This document shows positions 18,474 through 28,505 of a stretch of DNA of 40,903 nt, one piece after another. A model generated the notes under the pieces. That model did not search any database. It was given only the letters and a program-made list of their open reading frames with translations, and was not told where the DNA came from. The number at the start of each line of letters is the position of its first letter. Within the stretch, counting starts at the first letter, position 1. This DNA is from Sphingomonadales bacterium (lineage in GTDB: Bacteria > Pseudomonadota > Alphaproteobacteria > Sphingomonadales > Sphingomonadaceae). The stretch is taken from assembly GCA_012032285.1 (NCBI GenBank), contig JAAURJ010000025.1:1-40903 (forward strand). Direction: 5' to 3'. The position numbers and the translations under genes are program-made.

Positions 18474-20448
18474 ATGATGGTGATGGAAAGCGGCGGGGCG
18501 GATGATATGGTGCGAAAACCCGGTGGCGCGGAACAGGGTTCGCATTGCACGGCGCAGCAATATGCCGCGCTATACCGTCAAAGCATCGATGACCCCGATG
18601 GATTTTGGGCGGAACAGGCGGGCCGGATTGACTGGATAACCGCGCCTGCCAAAATATCCGGCTGGTCCTTTGATCCTGTGGATATCAAATGGTTTGAAGA
18701 TGGCGTGCTCAACATTTGTTACAATGCGGTTGATCGCCATGTAGCCGCCGGACGCGGGGGGCAGACGGCGATCCTTTTTGAACCCGATAGCCCCGATGCC
18801 TCCGGCCGCACCCTGACCTATGCCGATTTGCAGGCCGAAGTCATCCGCATGGCCGGCACGCTGAAAAAACTGGGTGTCCAAAAAGGCGACCGGGTGACGA
18901 TTTATATGCCGATGATAGCCGAAGGCGCGGTTGCCATGCTTGCCTGCGCCCGTATCGGGGCGATCCATTCGGTGGTATTTGGCGGGTTTTCGCCCGATGC
19001 GCTGGCTGGACGGATAGAGGATTGCGGCAGCCGATTTGTGATCTGCGCCGATGGCGGACTGCGCGGCGGAAAGCCGGTGCCGTTAAAGCCCAATGTCGAT
19101 GCCGCGATGAAAAAAGCCGTGGGGGTGGAGGCGGTTCTGGTCATCCGCCATACAGGCGCGGACATCGCCATGACAGAAGGCCGCGACCATTGCTATCATG
19201 AAGTCAGCCGCGATGTTCCCGCAAATTGCCCATGCGAACCGATGCAGGCCGAAGACCCGCTGTTCATCCTTTACACCTCTGGTTCGACCGGAAAGCCAAA
19301 GGGCGTGCTGCACACAACCGGCGGCTATGCGGTGTGGACGGCGGCGACGTTCCGCACTGTATTTGATTACCGCGACGGGGAAGTGTTCTGGTGCACGCCG
19401 ATATTGGCTGGGTCACCGGCCATAGCTATGTCGTCTATGGCCCATTATTGAACGGCGCCGCGCAGGTGATGTTCGAAGGCGTGCCCAACTATCCCGACCA
19501 TAGCCGTTTCTGGGCCGTGGTGGAAAAGCATAAGGTCAATATTTTCTACACCGCTCCAACCGCGATCCGGGCATTGATGGCCGAAGGTGATGGACCGGTT
19601 CAAAAACAAGACCGCAGCTCCATCCGCTTGCTCGGCACGGTCGGCGAACCGATCAACCCCGAAGCCTGGCGTTGGTATTATACCGTCGTGGGTGAGGGCC
19701 GCTGCCCGATTGTCGATACATGGTGGCAAACCGAAACCGGCGGGGTGATGATCACCACCCTGCCCGGTGCGCATGATATGAAACCGGGCAGCGCGGGCCT
19801 GCCCTTTTCGGGATCCGGCCGCAACTGGTCGGCAATGACGGCGCGGTGCTGGCGGAAATAGGGGATGGTAAGGGCGCAGCGGAGGGCAATTTGTGCATCA
19901 CCCATAGCTGGCCGGGGCAGGCGCGCAGCGTCTATGGCGACCATGACCGGTTCATCCAAACCTATTTTTCAACCTATAAAGGCAAATATTTCACCGGTGA
20001 TGGATGCAGGCGCGACGGCGACGGTTATTGGTGGATCACTGGCCGGGTCGATGATGTCATCAACGTATCGGGCCACCGCATGGGCACCGCCGAGGTGGAA
20101 AGCGCATTGGTATCGCACCCCAAGGTCGCGGAGGCCGCCGTTGTGGGCTATCCACATGATATTAAGGGTCAGGGTATATATTGTTATGTTATCCTGAATG
20201 CCGGTGAAGAGGCATCGGACGATCTTGCCGCCGAATTGCGCAATCATGTGCGCAGCGAAATCGGCCCGATCGCCACGCCCGACCATATTCAGATCACGCC
20301 TGGCCTTCCCAAAACCCGTTCGGGTAAAATCATGCGGCGCATTTTGAGGAAAATTGCCGAAAATGATTATGCGGCGCTCGGCGATACATCAACGCTGGCC
20401 GATCCGTCGGTGGTCGATGTTTTGATTGCTGGGCGGCGGCGCGAATAA
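18474..20448 (+). CDS. acs: Acetyl-CoA synthetase (frame broken twice)
   Basis: AMP-forming acetate activation in the cytoplasm. The start was taken at ATG 18474, since GGGAGAAAG directly precedes it. Core motifs in order: [54 protein letters not shown], the P-loop [78 protein letters not shown], and the acetylated-lysine site [13 protein letters not shown]. The frame breaks near 19396 (one G missing in ACGGCC) and near 19806 (one T missing in the T-run). Correcting both gives 658 residues, the normal length. Confidence 0.93.
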
Positions 20449-20680
20449 AAACTGCGCTGTTGTCGCATCGCCATTGTCGCATCAGATCAGTAAGCAGTTC
20501 CAGATCGCGCCGCCGCTGGCAACCCGCTTGTCGCCATCTGCATTATCGCAACCGTCTATTCTATTGTAATCAATAAGTCCCCATCCTATGCCGTGCAGTC
20601 AATTGTTGGTTTCCAAGCGGCATCAATGCGGACGGGCTTCTCAAAAGCTTCTGCAATGGCCTCCCCTCGTCAGGAGCCAG
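20449..20680. other. Gap between acs and the S1/P1 nuclease
   Basis: A convergent gap of 232 bases. The only internal structure noticed is a short direct repeat TTGTCGCATC (near 20460 and 20475). No gene, tRNA or strong terminator hairpin was recognised. Confidence 0.5.
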
Positions 20681-21526
20681 TCACCCCAAGGCCTCATCCA
20701 ATAATCGCGCCAGCCTTAACCCGGCGCGTTGGACTTGTAGGCGCAGTGTATCGCGGCTGGCCTCGACGTCTGCTTCGTCTATTGTAACCGGCTGCGCGGG
20801 CGGGCTTTGGTCGTCTTCGCACGGATCCTTGTCCAGCGCACGGGCATAGGCAATATCGCGGGACAGTTGCCACCCTTCCCGGCTCCAATCTTCGCTTGTT
20901 CCGCCCGATAGCCTTTCGCGTTCCTCCTGGCTGTAGCGGCGAACAAGGGCGGGGGCGGCGCTGATCGGGCGTTCGGCCAAATGGCTGTCCCAAATCCAAT
21001 GCAGATTGGCACCGGGGATGATACCGTAATTTGCCTTCACATCATTGCCGCCCCGGTCGGCGCGGTCGCCCGCGTGTAAAGGTTGATGCAGGTCGCCTGT
21101 AAAGTGCACCAGAAAGGCGAGCGCCTCCAACCGGACATGATCAGGCAGCGATTTGTCTTTAAGCAGCGCGAAATTGCGGTCAATCTGCGCTGAAACGCAA
21201 TTGCCGTCGCGGCAGGGGGAAAGATCAAACGCTTTGCAGATATTCACATTTTGATAATGCCAAGGGGCGGTATAGCCCCAGCGCAGCCGGTCGCGCCGGA
21301 TACAATCGGCCCAAATGCTGGCATCATGGATATTGGCAAGCGCGCAATCGGGCGTGCCAAGCAAGCGCTGTGCGGCGAATAGATGCTGCATTTCTGCCCG
21401 TGTCTTTGCCGAGACATTGGCCTGTGCAATATCGGCTATTGTTTGATGTCCATATTCGCCCCAAGCGAGCGCGGGCAAGGGGGTGAGAGTAAGCAAACCA
21501 AGCAAAAAGGGAAGAATATATTTCAT
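20681..21526 (-). CDS. Secreted S1/P1-type nuclease
   Basis: Zinc-dependent single-strand nuclease / 3'-nucleotidase fold, 281 residues. A signal peptide (ILPFLLGLLTLTPLPALA) ends just before WGEYGHQTIADIA, so the mature protein starts with Trp, whose amino group ligates zinc in this family, followed by the conserved His. Further ligands appear in IHDASIWAD, VHFTGDLHQPLHAGD, RGGNDVKANY and NLHWIWDSHL. Likely periplasmic or secreted, helping to use nucleic acids as nutrients. It follows the isoaspartyl peptidase gene by 6 bases, so the two are probably co-transcribed. Confidence 0.9.
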   Translation of the reverse strand: MKYILPFLLGLLTLTPLPALAWGEYGHQTIADIAQANVSAKTRAEMQHLFAAQRLLGTPDCALANIHDASIWADCIRRDRLRWGYTAPWHYQNVNICKAFDLSPCRDGNCVSAQIDRNFALLKDKSLPDHVRLEALAFLVHFTGDLHQPLHAGDRADRGGNDVKANYGIIPGANLHWIWDSHLAERPISAAPALVRRYSQEERERLSGGTSEDWSREGWQLSRDIAYARALDKDPCEDDQSPPAQPVTIDEADVEASRDTLRLQVQRAGLRLARLLDEALG

Positions 21527-21532
21527 GGCCGA

Positions 21533-22564
21533 TTATTCCTCATCGCCATATATGGCGACGTCCACCGCGCTGCTTTTGCTGCTCACATGGCCGCGATACA
21601 TTCCCTTGCTGTTAAAGCTATAGGCGGCTGTCCCGTCCTTGCCCATGACGACAACCCCGCCATCGCCTCCGGTCAGCGCCACTTCCTTCATAACATGGTC
21701 GGCGGCGGTTTGTGGGCTTTCACCTGTCAGGCGCATCCGAGCGCAGATTTCATGCGCGACGCCGATGCGGATAAAATATTCGCCCCATCCGGTGGCGGAA
21801 ACGGCGCAGGCGCGATTATCGGCATAGGTGCCCGCTCCGATAACAGGAGAATCGCCAATCCGGCCCCAGCGTTTGCCTGTCATCCCGCCGGTGCTGGTCC
21901 CGGCCGCCAGATTGCCGTCACTGTCCATTGCCGCCGCGCCAACGGTGCCATATTTATACTCCACCTGCTGCGCCGATAGCGCCTTTTCCTTCATGCGCTT
22001 AAGCTGATCAAGGCGATAGGATGTGGTGAAATAGCTTTGCTCCACCTGTTCCAGACCCTGTTCGCGGCTAAACTGGTCCGCGCCCTCGCCCGACAGCATG
22101 ACATGGTCGCTTTTGTCTTTCACAGCGCGGGCGAGTAGGATTGGGTTTTTGGTATAATGCACGCCCGCCACTGCGCCTGCCGAACGGTCGCGCCCGTCCA
22201 TGATGCTGGCGTCAAGCTGGTGCCTCCCGTCCCAGTCGAGCACCGCGCCATAGCCCGCGTTAAAATTCGGATCATTTTCCAGCGTGGTTATCGTAGCGGT
22301 AACGGCGTCCATTGCGCTGCCGCCCTGCGCCAATATCTGCGCCCCTTGATTCAGCGCCAGTTCAAGCGCAGCGCGAATCTCCGCCTCTTTTTCTGGGGTC
22401 AGTTGCCCGCGTTCGATAACGCCGGCGCCGCCATGGATGACGATCGACCATTTGCTGGGTTTGGCGGCGTCCTGATCGCTCTGATGCACGCCGGGATGGG
22501 CATGAACCTGGCCAGATAAGGCGAAAAGCAAGGCGGCGAATAGGGGGCGGACTATTATAGGCAT
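21533..22564 (-). CDS. Periplasmic isoaspartyl peptidase / L-asparaginase (Ntn hydrolase, T2 family)
   Basis: Plant-type asparaginase precursor of 343 residues that cleaves itself to make an N-terminal Thr nucleophile. A signal peptide (IVRPLFAALLFALSGQVHA) supports the start at ATG 22564 rather than the longer frame. The precursor shows SIVIHGGAGVIERG, GGSAMDAVTATITTLEND, FNAGYGAVL and the cleavage site YKYGTVGAAAMD (Gly-Thr). After it come GTSTGGMTGKRWGRIGD and PVIGAGTYAD, which form the substrate loop. It probably degrades isoaspartyl dipeptides or asparagine in the periplasm, beside the nuclease. Confidence 0.9.
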   Translation of the reverse strand: MPIIVRPLFAALLFALSGQVHAHPGVHQSDQDAAKPSKWSIVIHGGAGVIERGQLTPEKEAEIRAALELALNQGAQILAQGGSAMDAVTATITTLENDPNFNAGYGAVLDWDGRHQLDASIMDGRDRSAGAVAGVHYTKNPILLARAVKDKSDHVMLSGEGADQFSREQGLEQVEQSYFTTSYRLDQLKRMKEKALSAQQVEYKYGTVGAAAMDSDGNLAAGTSTGGMTGKRWGRIGDSPVIGAGTYADNRACAVSATGWGEYFIRIGVAHEICARMRLTGESPQTAADHVMKEVALTGGDGGVVVMGKDGTAAYSFNSKGMYRGHVSSKSSAVDVAIYGDEE

Positions 22565-22622
22565 GGGGGCTGCTCCTGTCATCTTTTGCGACGATAGCCT
22601 GACCCTGATGAATTTGGGAAGG

Positions 22623-23810
22623 TTAATTTGGAGCAGGAATAACGCTTGCATTGGATTTAGGAGCGACCGCGCGGTCCAACCCGATCAATATTCCGATGGC
22701 CGGGACGGCTTTGCCAAGCCAATAGGCCGCGGCGCAGCTGATAAAGGTTACCGCGATAATGCATAACCATTGCAGCAGTGCCGGAACCACGCTGTGGACA
22801 AATGCACCGGCAACAAGCACAATGACGGTTTGATGAACAATATAAGCAGGGAATATCGCGCGGGACAGCGTCAGGCGCCAGCGATGGTCATGGTTCAATG
22901 CACGGTGCGCAAGACCCGCCATAGCCAGCATGATTGACCATGCGATGATGCTGTCGCTCATATAAAAAATTGCCGAACTGACCGCGTCCCATTGTTGCCG
23001 TTCAGGCTGTGTGATGTCGATATATATCGCTGTAAGATAGGCTGCAAAGCCAAGCACAAAGGCGGGCCGCATATTGGCCGCTACAACCGCCCAAATCGCA
23101 GGAGAACGGGCCAGCATCACGCCAAGAAGAAAGGGCGGGCCATAATGCAAATAGGATTGCCAATCGTCGAAGAAATGATTGTCCTCTCCATAGATACCGG
23201 CGAAAGCGACACGGGCGAAAGCGATAAATGCTGCGGGCAGGAGAAGGAGCATATAGGGCCGGTTGAGCAGCGCTGGCCAGCGCGGAAGAGGCCGTAGCCG
23301 CACATAAAGCAGGAAAAGAAGAGTATAATAGCATAAATAGCCCAAAAACCATAAATGCTGCCACTGCGGCAGGAACAAGCCAGTTGCATTGGAAAAGCTG
23401 AAATAATCATGCAGCCAGAAAGTCAGATAATCGCGGTGATACCCCCCGCTTAGCGTTAAGGCTGTCCAGCTTTGTGGTGGGACAATCACAGCGATGCCGA
23501 ACAGCATGGGCACCAGCAAACGGCGGGTGCGCGTCCATGCAAAGGCGGCAATATCCCCCTGCCGCGATAGCATCGCCTGTGTCGCATAGCCTGAAACAAG
23601 GAATAGCACCTCGAGCCGCCAGGGGCTGATCGCTTCTGTAACATAGGACAGCCACGGCGCGATTTGGTCGCTGCTCACTACCCAAATATGCGGGGCATAG
23701 GGCAGTAGCGAATGATAGCCGATCAATATCGCAAACGCTGCGATGCGCAGCCAGTCAAGACCATAATGGCGGGGCGGCGTTGTGCCCAGATTTTCTGCAA
23801 TATGGCTCAT
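22623..23810 (-). CDS. Acyltransferase-3 family membrane protein
   Basis: Integral membrane protein of 395 residues with about ten hydrophobic segments. The family's N-terminal motif is RHYGLDWLRIAAFAILIGYHS with a membrane His, followed by RLEVLFLVSGYATQAML and WTRTRRLLVPMLFGI. The HLWFLGYLCYY segment recalls OpgC-type enzymes. Members O-acylate sugars, peptidoglycan or glucans; the substrate cannot be told here. It ends just upstream of the asparaginase gene on the same strand with a 58-base gap. Confidence 0.85.
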   Translation of the reverse strand: MSHIAENLGTTPPRHYGLDWLRIAAFAILIGYHSLLPYAPHIWVVSSDQIAPWLSYVTEAISPWRLEVLFLVSGYATQAMLSRQGDIAAFAWTRTRRLLVPMLFGIAVIVPPQSWTALTLSGGYHRDYLTFWLHDYFSFSNATGLFLPQWQHLWFLGYLCYYTLLFLLYVRLRPLPRWPALLNRPYMLLLLPAAFIAFARVAFAGIYGEDNHFFDDWQSYLHYGPPFLLGVMLARSPAIWAVVAANMRPAFVLGFAAYLTAIYIDITQPERQQWDAVSSAIFYMSDSIIAWSIMLAMAGLAHRALNHDHRWRLTLSRAIFPAYIVHQTVIVLVAGAFVHSVVPALLQWLCIIAVTFISCAAAYWLGKAVPAIGILIGLDRAVAPKSNASVIPAPN

Positions 23811-23986
23811 TTTGGCTCATCAAAAATTTGAACTGCTTTTGCCATGGAAAGGAGAAAATATCGTTAAATTTCGGATATGTTATCTGCCCTTTTCCCTATC
23901 CCTGCACGCTTTCACCTAAAAAAATACACTGATAATCCGCAAAAGCCGCAATTGCGCTTTAATCGCTGCCGGATTATATCCCCCTT

Positions 23987-25120
23987 ATGTCAGATCATAA
24001 TCCCGGACTGCGCCCTTGGCGCGATATCACCCGCCGTTCTTCCCGCCAGATTATGGTGGGCCATGTCCCTGTTGGCGGCGATGCGCCGATCAGCGTGCAG
24101 ACAATGACCAACACGCTGACCAGCGACGTGAAGGCTACGGTGGATCAGATCCGGCGGTGTGAGGAGGCTGGTGCCGATATTGTCCGGGTTTCCTGCCCCG
24201 ATGTGGAATCGACCGCTGCGCTCAAACAAATTGTTCGTGCCGCCCATGTGCCGATCGTTGCCGATATTCATTTTCATTATAAACGCGGGATCGAGGCCGC
24301 AGAGGCCGGTGCCGCCTGTCTGCGCATTAACCCCGGCAATATCGGCAGCGCAGCGCGGGTGAAAGAAGTGGTTGATGCCGCAAAGGCCAATGGCTGCGCC
24401 ATCCGTATCGGTGTTAATGCCGGCAGTCTGGAAAAGGATTTGCTCGAAAAATATGGCGAACCCTGTCCCGAGGCGCTGATCGAAAGCGCGCTTGACCATA
24501 TCAAGCTTTTGCAGGATCATGATTTTCACGAATATAAGGTCGCGGTAAAGGCGTCGGACGTGTTTTTGGCTGTGTCCGCCTATATGGGGTTGGCAGAGGC
24601 AGTGGATTGCCCGCTGCATCTGGGTATTACCGAAGCAGGCGGGTTGATCGGCGGCACGGTGAAAAGCGCGATTGGCATGGGCAATCTTCTTTGGGCGGGC
24701 ATTGGCGATACCATCCGCGTCAGCCTGTCAGCGGAACCCGAACAAGAGGTGCGTGTCGGCTTTGAACTGCTCAAGGCGCTGGGGCTGCGCACTCGCGGCG
24801 TCCGCGTGGTCAGCTGCCCCAGCTGTGCCCGGCAGGGTTTTGACGTGATCCGCACGGTGCAAACATTGGAGGAGCGGCTGGAACATATCAAAACGCCCAT
24901 GTCGCTGTCTGTCCTTGGCTGCGTCGTCAATGGCCCGGGTGAGGCCCGCGAAACCGATATCGGCATTACCGGCGGCGGCAATGGCAAACATATGGTCTAT
25001 CTGTCCGGTGTCACCGACCATCATGTGCAAAGCGAGGACATGGTCGATCATATCGTCAAGCTGGTCGAGGCAAAGGCCGCAGAGATTGAGGCAGGCGCAG
25101 CGCAAGAGGCGGCCGAGTGA
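23987..25120 (+). CDS. ispG: 4-hydroxy-3-methylbut-2-en-1-yl diphosphate synthase (IspG)
   Basis: Penultimate step of the MEP isoprenoid pathway: MEcPP to HMBPP with an [4Fe-4S] cluster. The TIM-barrel part includes [20 protein letters not shown] and [20 protein letters not shown], then LRINPGNIG. The cluster ligands are in [13 protein letters not shown] (C-x2-C), [13 protein letters not shown] (Cys) and its Glu. Its 377 residues match the short bacterial form. A CGCAATTGCG palindrome (23947-23956) lies in the short leader; its role is unknown. The stop overlaps the GTG start of the next gene. Confidence 0.95.
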   Translation: MSDHNPGLRPWRDITRRSSRQIMVGHVPVGGDAPISVQTMTNTLTSDVKATVDQIRRCEEAGADIVRVSCPDVESTAALKQIVRAAHVPIVADIHFHYKRGIEAAEAGAACLRINPGNIGSAARVKEVVDAAKANGCAIRIGVNAGSLEKDLLEKYGEPCPEALIESALDHIKLLQDHDFHEYKVAVKASDVFLAVSAYMGLAEAVDCPLHLGITEAGGLIGGTVKSAIGMGNLLWAGIGDTIRVSLSAEPEQEVRVGFELLKALGLRTRGVRVVSCPSCARQGFDVIRTVQTLEERLEHIKTPMSLSVLGCVVNGPGEARETDIGITGGGNGKHMVYLSGVTDHHVQSEDMVDHIVKLVEAKAAEIEAGAAQEAAE

Positions 25121-25644
25121 AACAATCCATAATTGCTGGGTTGTTTCTGCTCGCGGCGGCTGTTCCTATTATGGGGGTAAGCCATGCAGCAGGACAAGAC
25201 ATCCCGCAAACCGCCGCCCATCCTGAAGCGGTGCCTTATGATGATGCGCTGACCCGGGAAGCTGTTGATGCCGATGTCGGTTTGGCATTGGGCAGAGCAA
25301 AATCATCCGGTAAGTTTAGTATCATCGTGTTGGGTGCCAATTGGTGCCATGACAGCCGGGCGCTGGCCGGATGGTTTGAAAGCGAGCGGTTCAAACCTGT
25401 GCTATCGCAAAAATTTGAACTGGTCTTTGTCGATGCTGGAATGCCGCAATTTAAGGGCAGGGGACGCAATCAGCATCTGGTAAAGCGCTTTGGCGGCAAG
25501 AAACAGAAAAACACGCCCTATGTGATGATCCTGTCTGCCGAGGGTAAACTTTTGAACCGCGATAAAGCTCGCATCTGGCGTAACGCAGCAAGCCGCAGCG
25601 AGGATGAAATCTTTGATTATTTCGCCCGATTTTCTGCACGATAA
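25117..25644 (+). CDS. Exported thioredoxin-like protein with a single active-site cysteine
   Basis: Predicted periplasmic protein of 175 residues with a signal peptide ([20 protein letters not shown]). The thioredoxin-fold strand and active site read [19 protein letters not shown]: the CxxC of thioredoxins is WCHDS here, so the second Cys is replaced by Ser. The cis-proline region is KNTPYVMIL. It therefore cannot cycle as an ordinary dithiol oxidoreductase and may act as a monothiol or a binding protein. GTG start overlaps the ispG stop, suggesting co-translation. Confidence 0.8.
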   Translation: MKQSIIAGLFLLAAAVPIMGVSHAAGQDIPQTAAHPEAVPYDDALTREAVDADVGLALGRAKSSGKFSIIVLGANWCHDSRALAGWFESERFKPVLSQKFELVFVDAGMPQFKGRGRNQHLVKRFGGKKQKNTPYVMILSAEGKLLNRDKARIWRNAASRSEDEIFDYFARFSAR

Positions 25645-25659
25645 AGCAGGCCCAATCGC

Positions 25660-26172
25660 TTAAAAATATATATCTACATAATCGGTCAGATAGTCACACC
25701 ATTCAAAGCTGCGCAGCCGCCAATATTGCCGGTTTTGGGTAATGCCGAATGTCATTGGACCTTCCAGCTTGCAGCTGCGGCCCATATCGGGTGCATCGGT
25801 AATGGTTAGCGTGCCATTGAGGATGAAATTGTCAGTGTCAATTCGCGCCACATCACCCTCCAGCCGGACCACGCCATTACCGCCTTGCTGCCGCTGCTCG
25901 CCGCGCAAATGCATGACTTCGCCGCGCTGTGTGACTTCCAGCTCGCCGCGATAGTCCCAACTGATCCATTGTAGGGTCAGCCCCTGATTGCCGCGCAATT
26001 TTTCTGCCGCCTCGCTATCAACAATAACCGTGCGGGTCACGGCGTTACTTTGCGGCTCGGCGCTTTCCTCCGCATTTGACCCAGCTGTTTGCGGACGTTC
26101 TTTTGAACAGGCGGAAAAAAAGGGTGTACAGGCCATCAGGACGGCGAGAAGAATGGGTTTTACAGGTGTCAT
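25660..26172 (-). CDS. Putative lipoprotein, unknown function
   Basis: Unrecognised protein of 170 residues. Starting at ATG 26172, a lipoprotein signal (PILLAVLMACTPFFSAC) puts the lipid Cys at about residue 21. A Ser/Glu/Ala linker follows, then a beta-rich domain with LTLQWISWDYRGELEVTQRG and GNGVVRLEGDVARID. The segment ILNGTLTITDAP and a Tyr/Trp-rich end CDYLTDYVDIYF finish it. The longer frame to 26214 is less likely because it would bury the signal peptide. Divergent from the protease gene at 26260. Confidence 0.65.
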   Translation of the reverse strand: MTPVKPILLAVLMACTPFFSACSKERPQTAGSNAEESAEPQSNAVTRTVIVDSEAAEKLRGNQGLTLQWISWDYRGELEVTQRGEVMHLRGEQRQQGGNGVVRLEGDVARIDTDNFILNGTLTITDAPDMGRSCKLEGPMTFGITQNRQYWRLRSFEWCDYLTDYVDIYF

Positions 26173-26259
26173 ACGGATCCTTTGACTATACAGACTCCGG
26201 TCATCATAAACCAAGATGCTGTTTACCGTCGATTAAATTTTCACGCTTATATCCAGCCC

Positions 26260-26838
26260 ATGAAATTGCCGCATCTGATCGTCTTTGTCATGCTGGTATT
26301 CGGGGTCAGCTATTGTTCGATTCCTGCGCCAGCGCCTGATGACGGGCCAAATTTCACTTTTGGATCCAACGATAAAACCAAGCTTTCATCAAAGCCCGAT
26401 ACACGCTGGACGCGCAGCAAATATGATGTAACACCGCGAAGCAGAGACGATGCGTCATCCGATGATATAACCGGCGATGCCGTGATCCTGCGCCAGCGGG
26501 AGGACGGTCATTATTATACATTTGCCGATGTCGATGGCGGAGAAGTGCATTTCTTGGTGGATACAGGCGCCACCGGGATCGCGCTGACCGGAAAGGACGC
26601 CCACAATTTGGGACTGAACTGGACTGACAGCGAACTGCAACCTGTGGGCCGGGGGGCGGGCGGGGCGCTTTATGGAAAGCCTGTTATGCTGAGTTCGGTC
26701 AGCGTCGGCGATTTTACCGTGCGCAATGTACAGGCGGTGATTTTGCCGCATGGGCTGGATGTATCCTTGCTCGGCCAAAGCTTTTTATCGAGCGTGCCCA
26801 ATGTCACCATTTCCGACGGTCAAATGATCCTGCAATAA
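26260..26838 (+). CDS. Membrane-anchored retropepsin-like aspartic protease (TIGR02281-type)
   Basis: Single-domain clan AA protease of 192 residues, active as a dimer in this family. The start at ATG 26260 begins directly before a hydrophobic anchor (LIVFVMLVFGVSYC), so the domain faces the periplasm. The catalytic motif is FLVDTGATGIALT (Asp-Thr-Gly) at about residue 105. The C-terminal glycine motif of the fold is SLLGQSFLSS. TIGR02281-type proteins are widespread in alphaproteobacteria; substrates are mostly unknown. Confidence 0.85.
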   Translation: MKLPHLIVFVMLVFGVSYCSIPAPAPDDGPNFTFGSNDKTKLSSKPDTRWTRSKYDVTPRSRDDASSDDITGDAVILRQREDGHYYTFADVDGGEVHFLVDTGATGIALTGKDAHNLGLNWTDSELQPVGRGAGGALYGKPVMLSSVSVGDFTVRNVQAVILPHGLDVSLLGQSFLSSVPNVTISDGQMILQ

Positions 26839-26890
26839 CGCGGCGCAAGCCGCTTGACAGGGTGGCGTCAATCTGCGCGATGCTGCGTCC

Positions 26891-27787
26891 ATGGCCGACC
26901 TTCACCCCCGCCCCATCATCCCCTTTCTGGTCGCGGCGGGCGGGATTGCCTGTTTTTCCCTAATGGATGTAGCGATGAAGTCGCTGTCCCTTGCCATGGG
27001 GGCCTATAGCGCCATGTATTGGCGTAGCCTATTGGGGCTTATCCTGTCGGGGCTGTTATTCGCTGTCTACCGTATGCCTATGCCATCTGCGGGTAATTTG
27101 AAAATCCATTTGTTTCGCTCCATGCTGGTTTCGGTTTTTGCCGTCCTGTTTTTCTGGGCGATCACCGTGTTGCCGCTGGCCGAAGCCATTGGCTTGTCCT
27201 TTATCGCGCCGGTAATCGCGCTTTTTTTCGCGGCGATCATTCTGGGTGAGAAAATCGGCAGGGAGGCATTCATTGCTTCGGCCGCCGGAATTGGGGGCAT
27301 TGCGATTATCGTGCTGAGTAAATTTAGCGGCGATTATGATCCAAAGGCGTTATGGGGCATGGCGGCGGTGATGGCTTCGGCGGTGCTGTTTGCCATCAAC
27401 CTGATCATCGCCCGCAAACAGGCGCAGCGGGCCGGCGCAATCGAAATTGTGTTTTTCGCCAATCTGTTCATTGTTGCCTGTCTGTCGCTTGTGGCCCCAT
27501 GGTTTTTGATGCCATTTGCAGGGGTACATTTGCCCGAATTATCAGGTGCTGCATTTCTGTCGATCGTCTCACTCCTGCTGCTCAGCTGGGCTTATGCCCG
27601 GGCGGAGGCGCAGGTATTGATTCCGGTGGAATATACCGGCTTTGTTTGGGCGGCGCTATTTGGATGGCTGTTTTTTGCAGAGAAAGTGACTCTGACCACT
27701 ATTGCCGGAACCGCGATGATAGTGGCAGGCGCGGTGATTGCCGCACGCGCCAAGCCAAAGCTGGTCGTGGCCAGCGAATTGGGATGA
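26891..27787 (+). CDS. EamA-family (DMT) transporter
   Basis: Ten-segment drug/metabolite transporter of 298 residues in two five-helix repeats. The first repeat ends with LPLAEAIGLSFIAPVIALFFAAIILGEKIG; the second has LSWAYARAEAQVLIPVEYTGFVWAALFGWLFFAEKV. Such proteins export amino acids or small metabolites; the substrate is not predictable here. Nothing unusual in sequence or context. Confidence 0.88.
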   Translation: MADLHPRPIIPFLVAAGGIACFSLMDVAMKSLSLAMGAYSAMYWRSLLGLILSGLLFAVYRMPMPSAGNLKIHLFRSMLVSVFAVLFFWAITVLPLAEAIGLSFIAPVIALFFAAIILGEKIGREAFIASAAGIGGIAIIVLSKFSGDYDPKALWGMAAVMASAVLFAINLIIARKQAQRAGAIEIVFFANLFIVACLSLVAPWFLMPFAGVHLPELSGAAFLSIVSLLLLSWAYARAEAQVLIPVEYTGFVWAALFGWLFFAEKVTLTTIAGTAMIVAGAVIAARAKPKLVVASELG

Positions 27788-27861
27788 AACACTTATAGGC
27801 ACAGTTAGCCGAACACATCTTGTTCATGTCGCGCTTATCAATTATATGGTAATGCGTGGTT

Positions 27862-28479
27862 ATGAAGAATTTTCATCCCGATAGACGCGGGCTTCTCAAA
27901 GCATCCCTTGCGGTCGCTGGACTTGCGGCGTTTCCCGCGCGAGTTTTTGCTGCGCCGGCAACGGTCGCGCCCGAACATCGTTACCTGTTCGAACGGGCGC
28001 GTATGGAGGTCGCAAGGCTTTCGGGGCAGCTATGGCGCACTGACAAGGTCGGAATGGTCGATTTCAGCCTGCCTTCGCACCAGCCACGTCTGTTTATCCT
28101 GAATATGGAGGATGGCACCCTGCGTTCCTATCTGGTCGCGCATGGGCGCGGCTCGGACCCGGAACATGACGGTTATCTGAAATATTTTTCTGGCGCAGTT
28201 GGATCATTGGCGACATCGCGCGGTGCTTATCTGACCATGGATTGGTATGAAGGCAAATATGGCTCCTCCATGCGGCTGGGCGGGTTGGATACGGACAATG
28301 CGACGGCGCTTGACCGGGCGATTGTGGTGCACGAAGCGTGGTATTCCAACTCCGATATGATCACCAAATGGGGCAAATTGGGCCGCAGCGAAGGCTGCTT
28401 CGCCGTGTCCGAAGGGTTGAACAAAGAAATGCTCTATCATCTGGGCGGCGGACGCTTAATCTTTGCGGACAAGTTTTAG
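27862..28479 (+). CDS. Murein L,D-transpeptidase catalytic domain protein (YkuD_2 type)
   Basis: Exported peptidoglycan enzyme of 205 residues. A twin-arginine-like signal is seen (DRRGLLKASLAVAGLAAF, Ala-x-Ala near residue 31). The catalytic region has VVHEAWYSN and KLGRSEGCFAVSEG, in which the Cys of SEGCF is the nucleophile and the His lies in VVHEAW. GRGSDPEHDGYLKYFS resembles the usual YkuD_2 N-terminal motif. It should make or cut L,D-crosslinks. ATG 27862 preferred over GTG 27856 as the start. Confidence 0.82.
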   Translation: MKNFHPDRRGLLKASLAVAGLAAFPARVFAAPATVAPEHRYLFERARMEVARLSGQLWRTDKVGMVDFSLPSHQPRLFILNMEDGTLRSYLVAHGRGSDPEHDGYLKYFSGAVGSLATSRGAYLTMDWYEGKYGSSMRLGGLDTDNATALDRAIVVHEAWYSNSDMITKWGKLGRSEGCFAVSEGLNKEMLYHLGGGRLIFADKF

Positions 28480-28505
28480 GAACCTAATCTTAGGCTTTTT
28501 GCCGC

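Noticed and set aside
19396-19806. acs and uvrA breaks as programmed frameshifts
   Set aside because: No slippery heptamer or stimulatory structure is present, and corrections of one base restore normal lengths; sequencing indels are simpler.
28481-28500. CCTAATCTTAGG plus T-run as a terminator after the L,D-transpeptidase gene
   Set aside because: The palindrome leaves a loop of two bases, or a 4-bp stem, too weak for a confident call.
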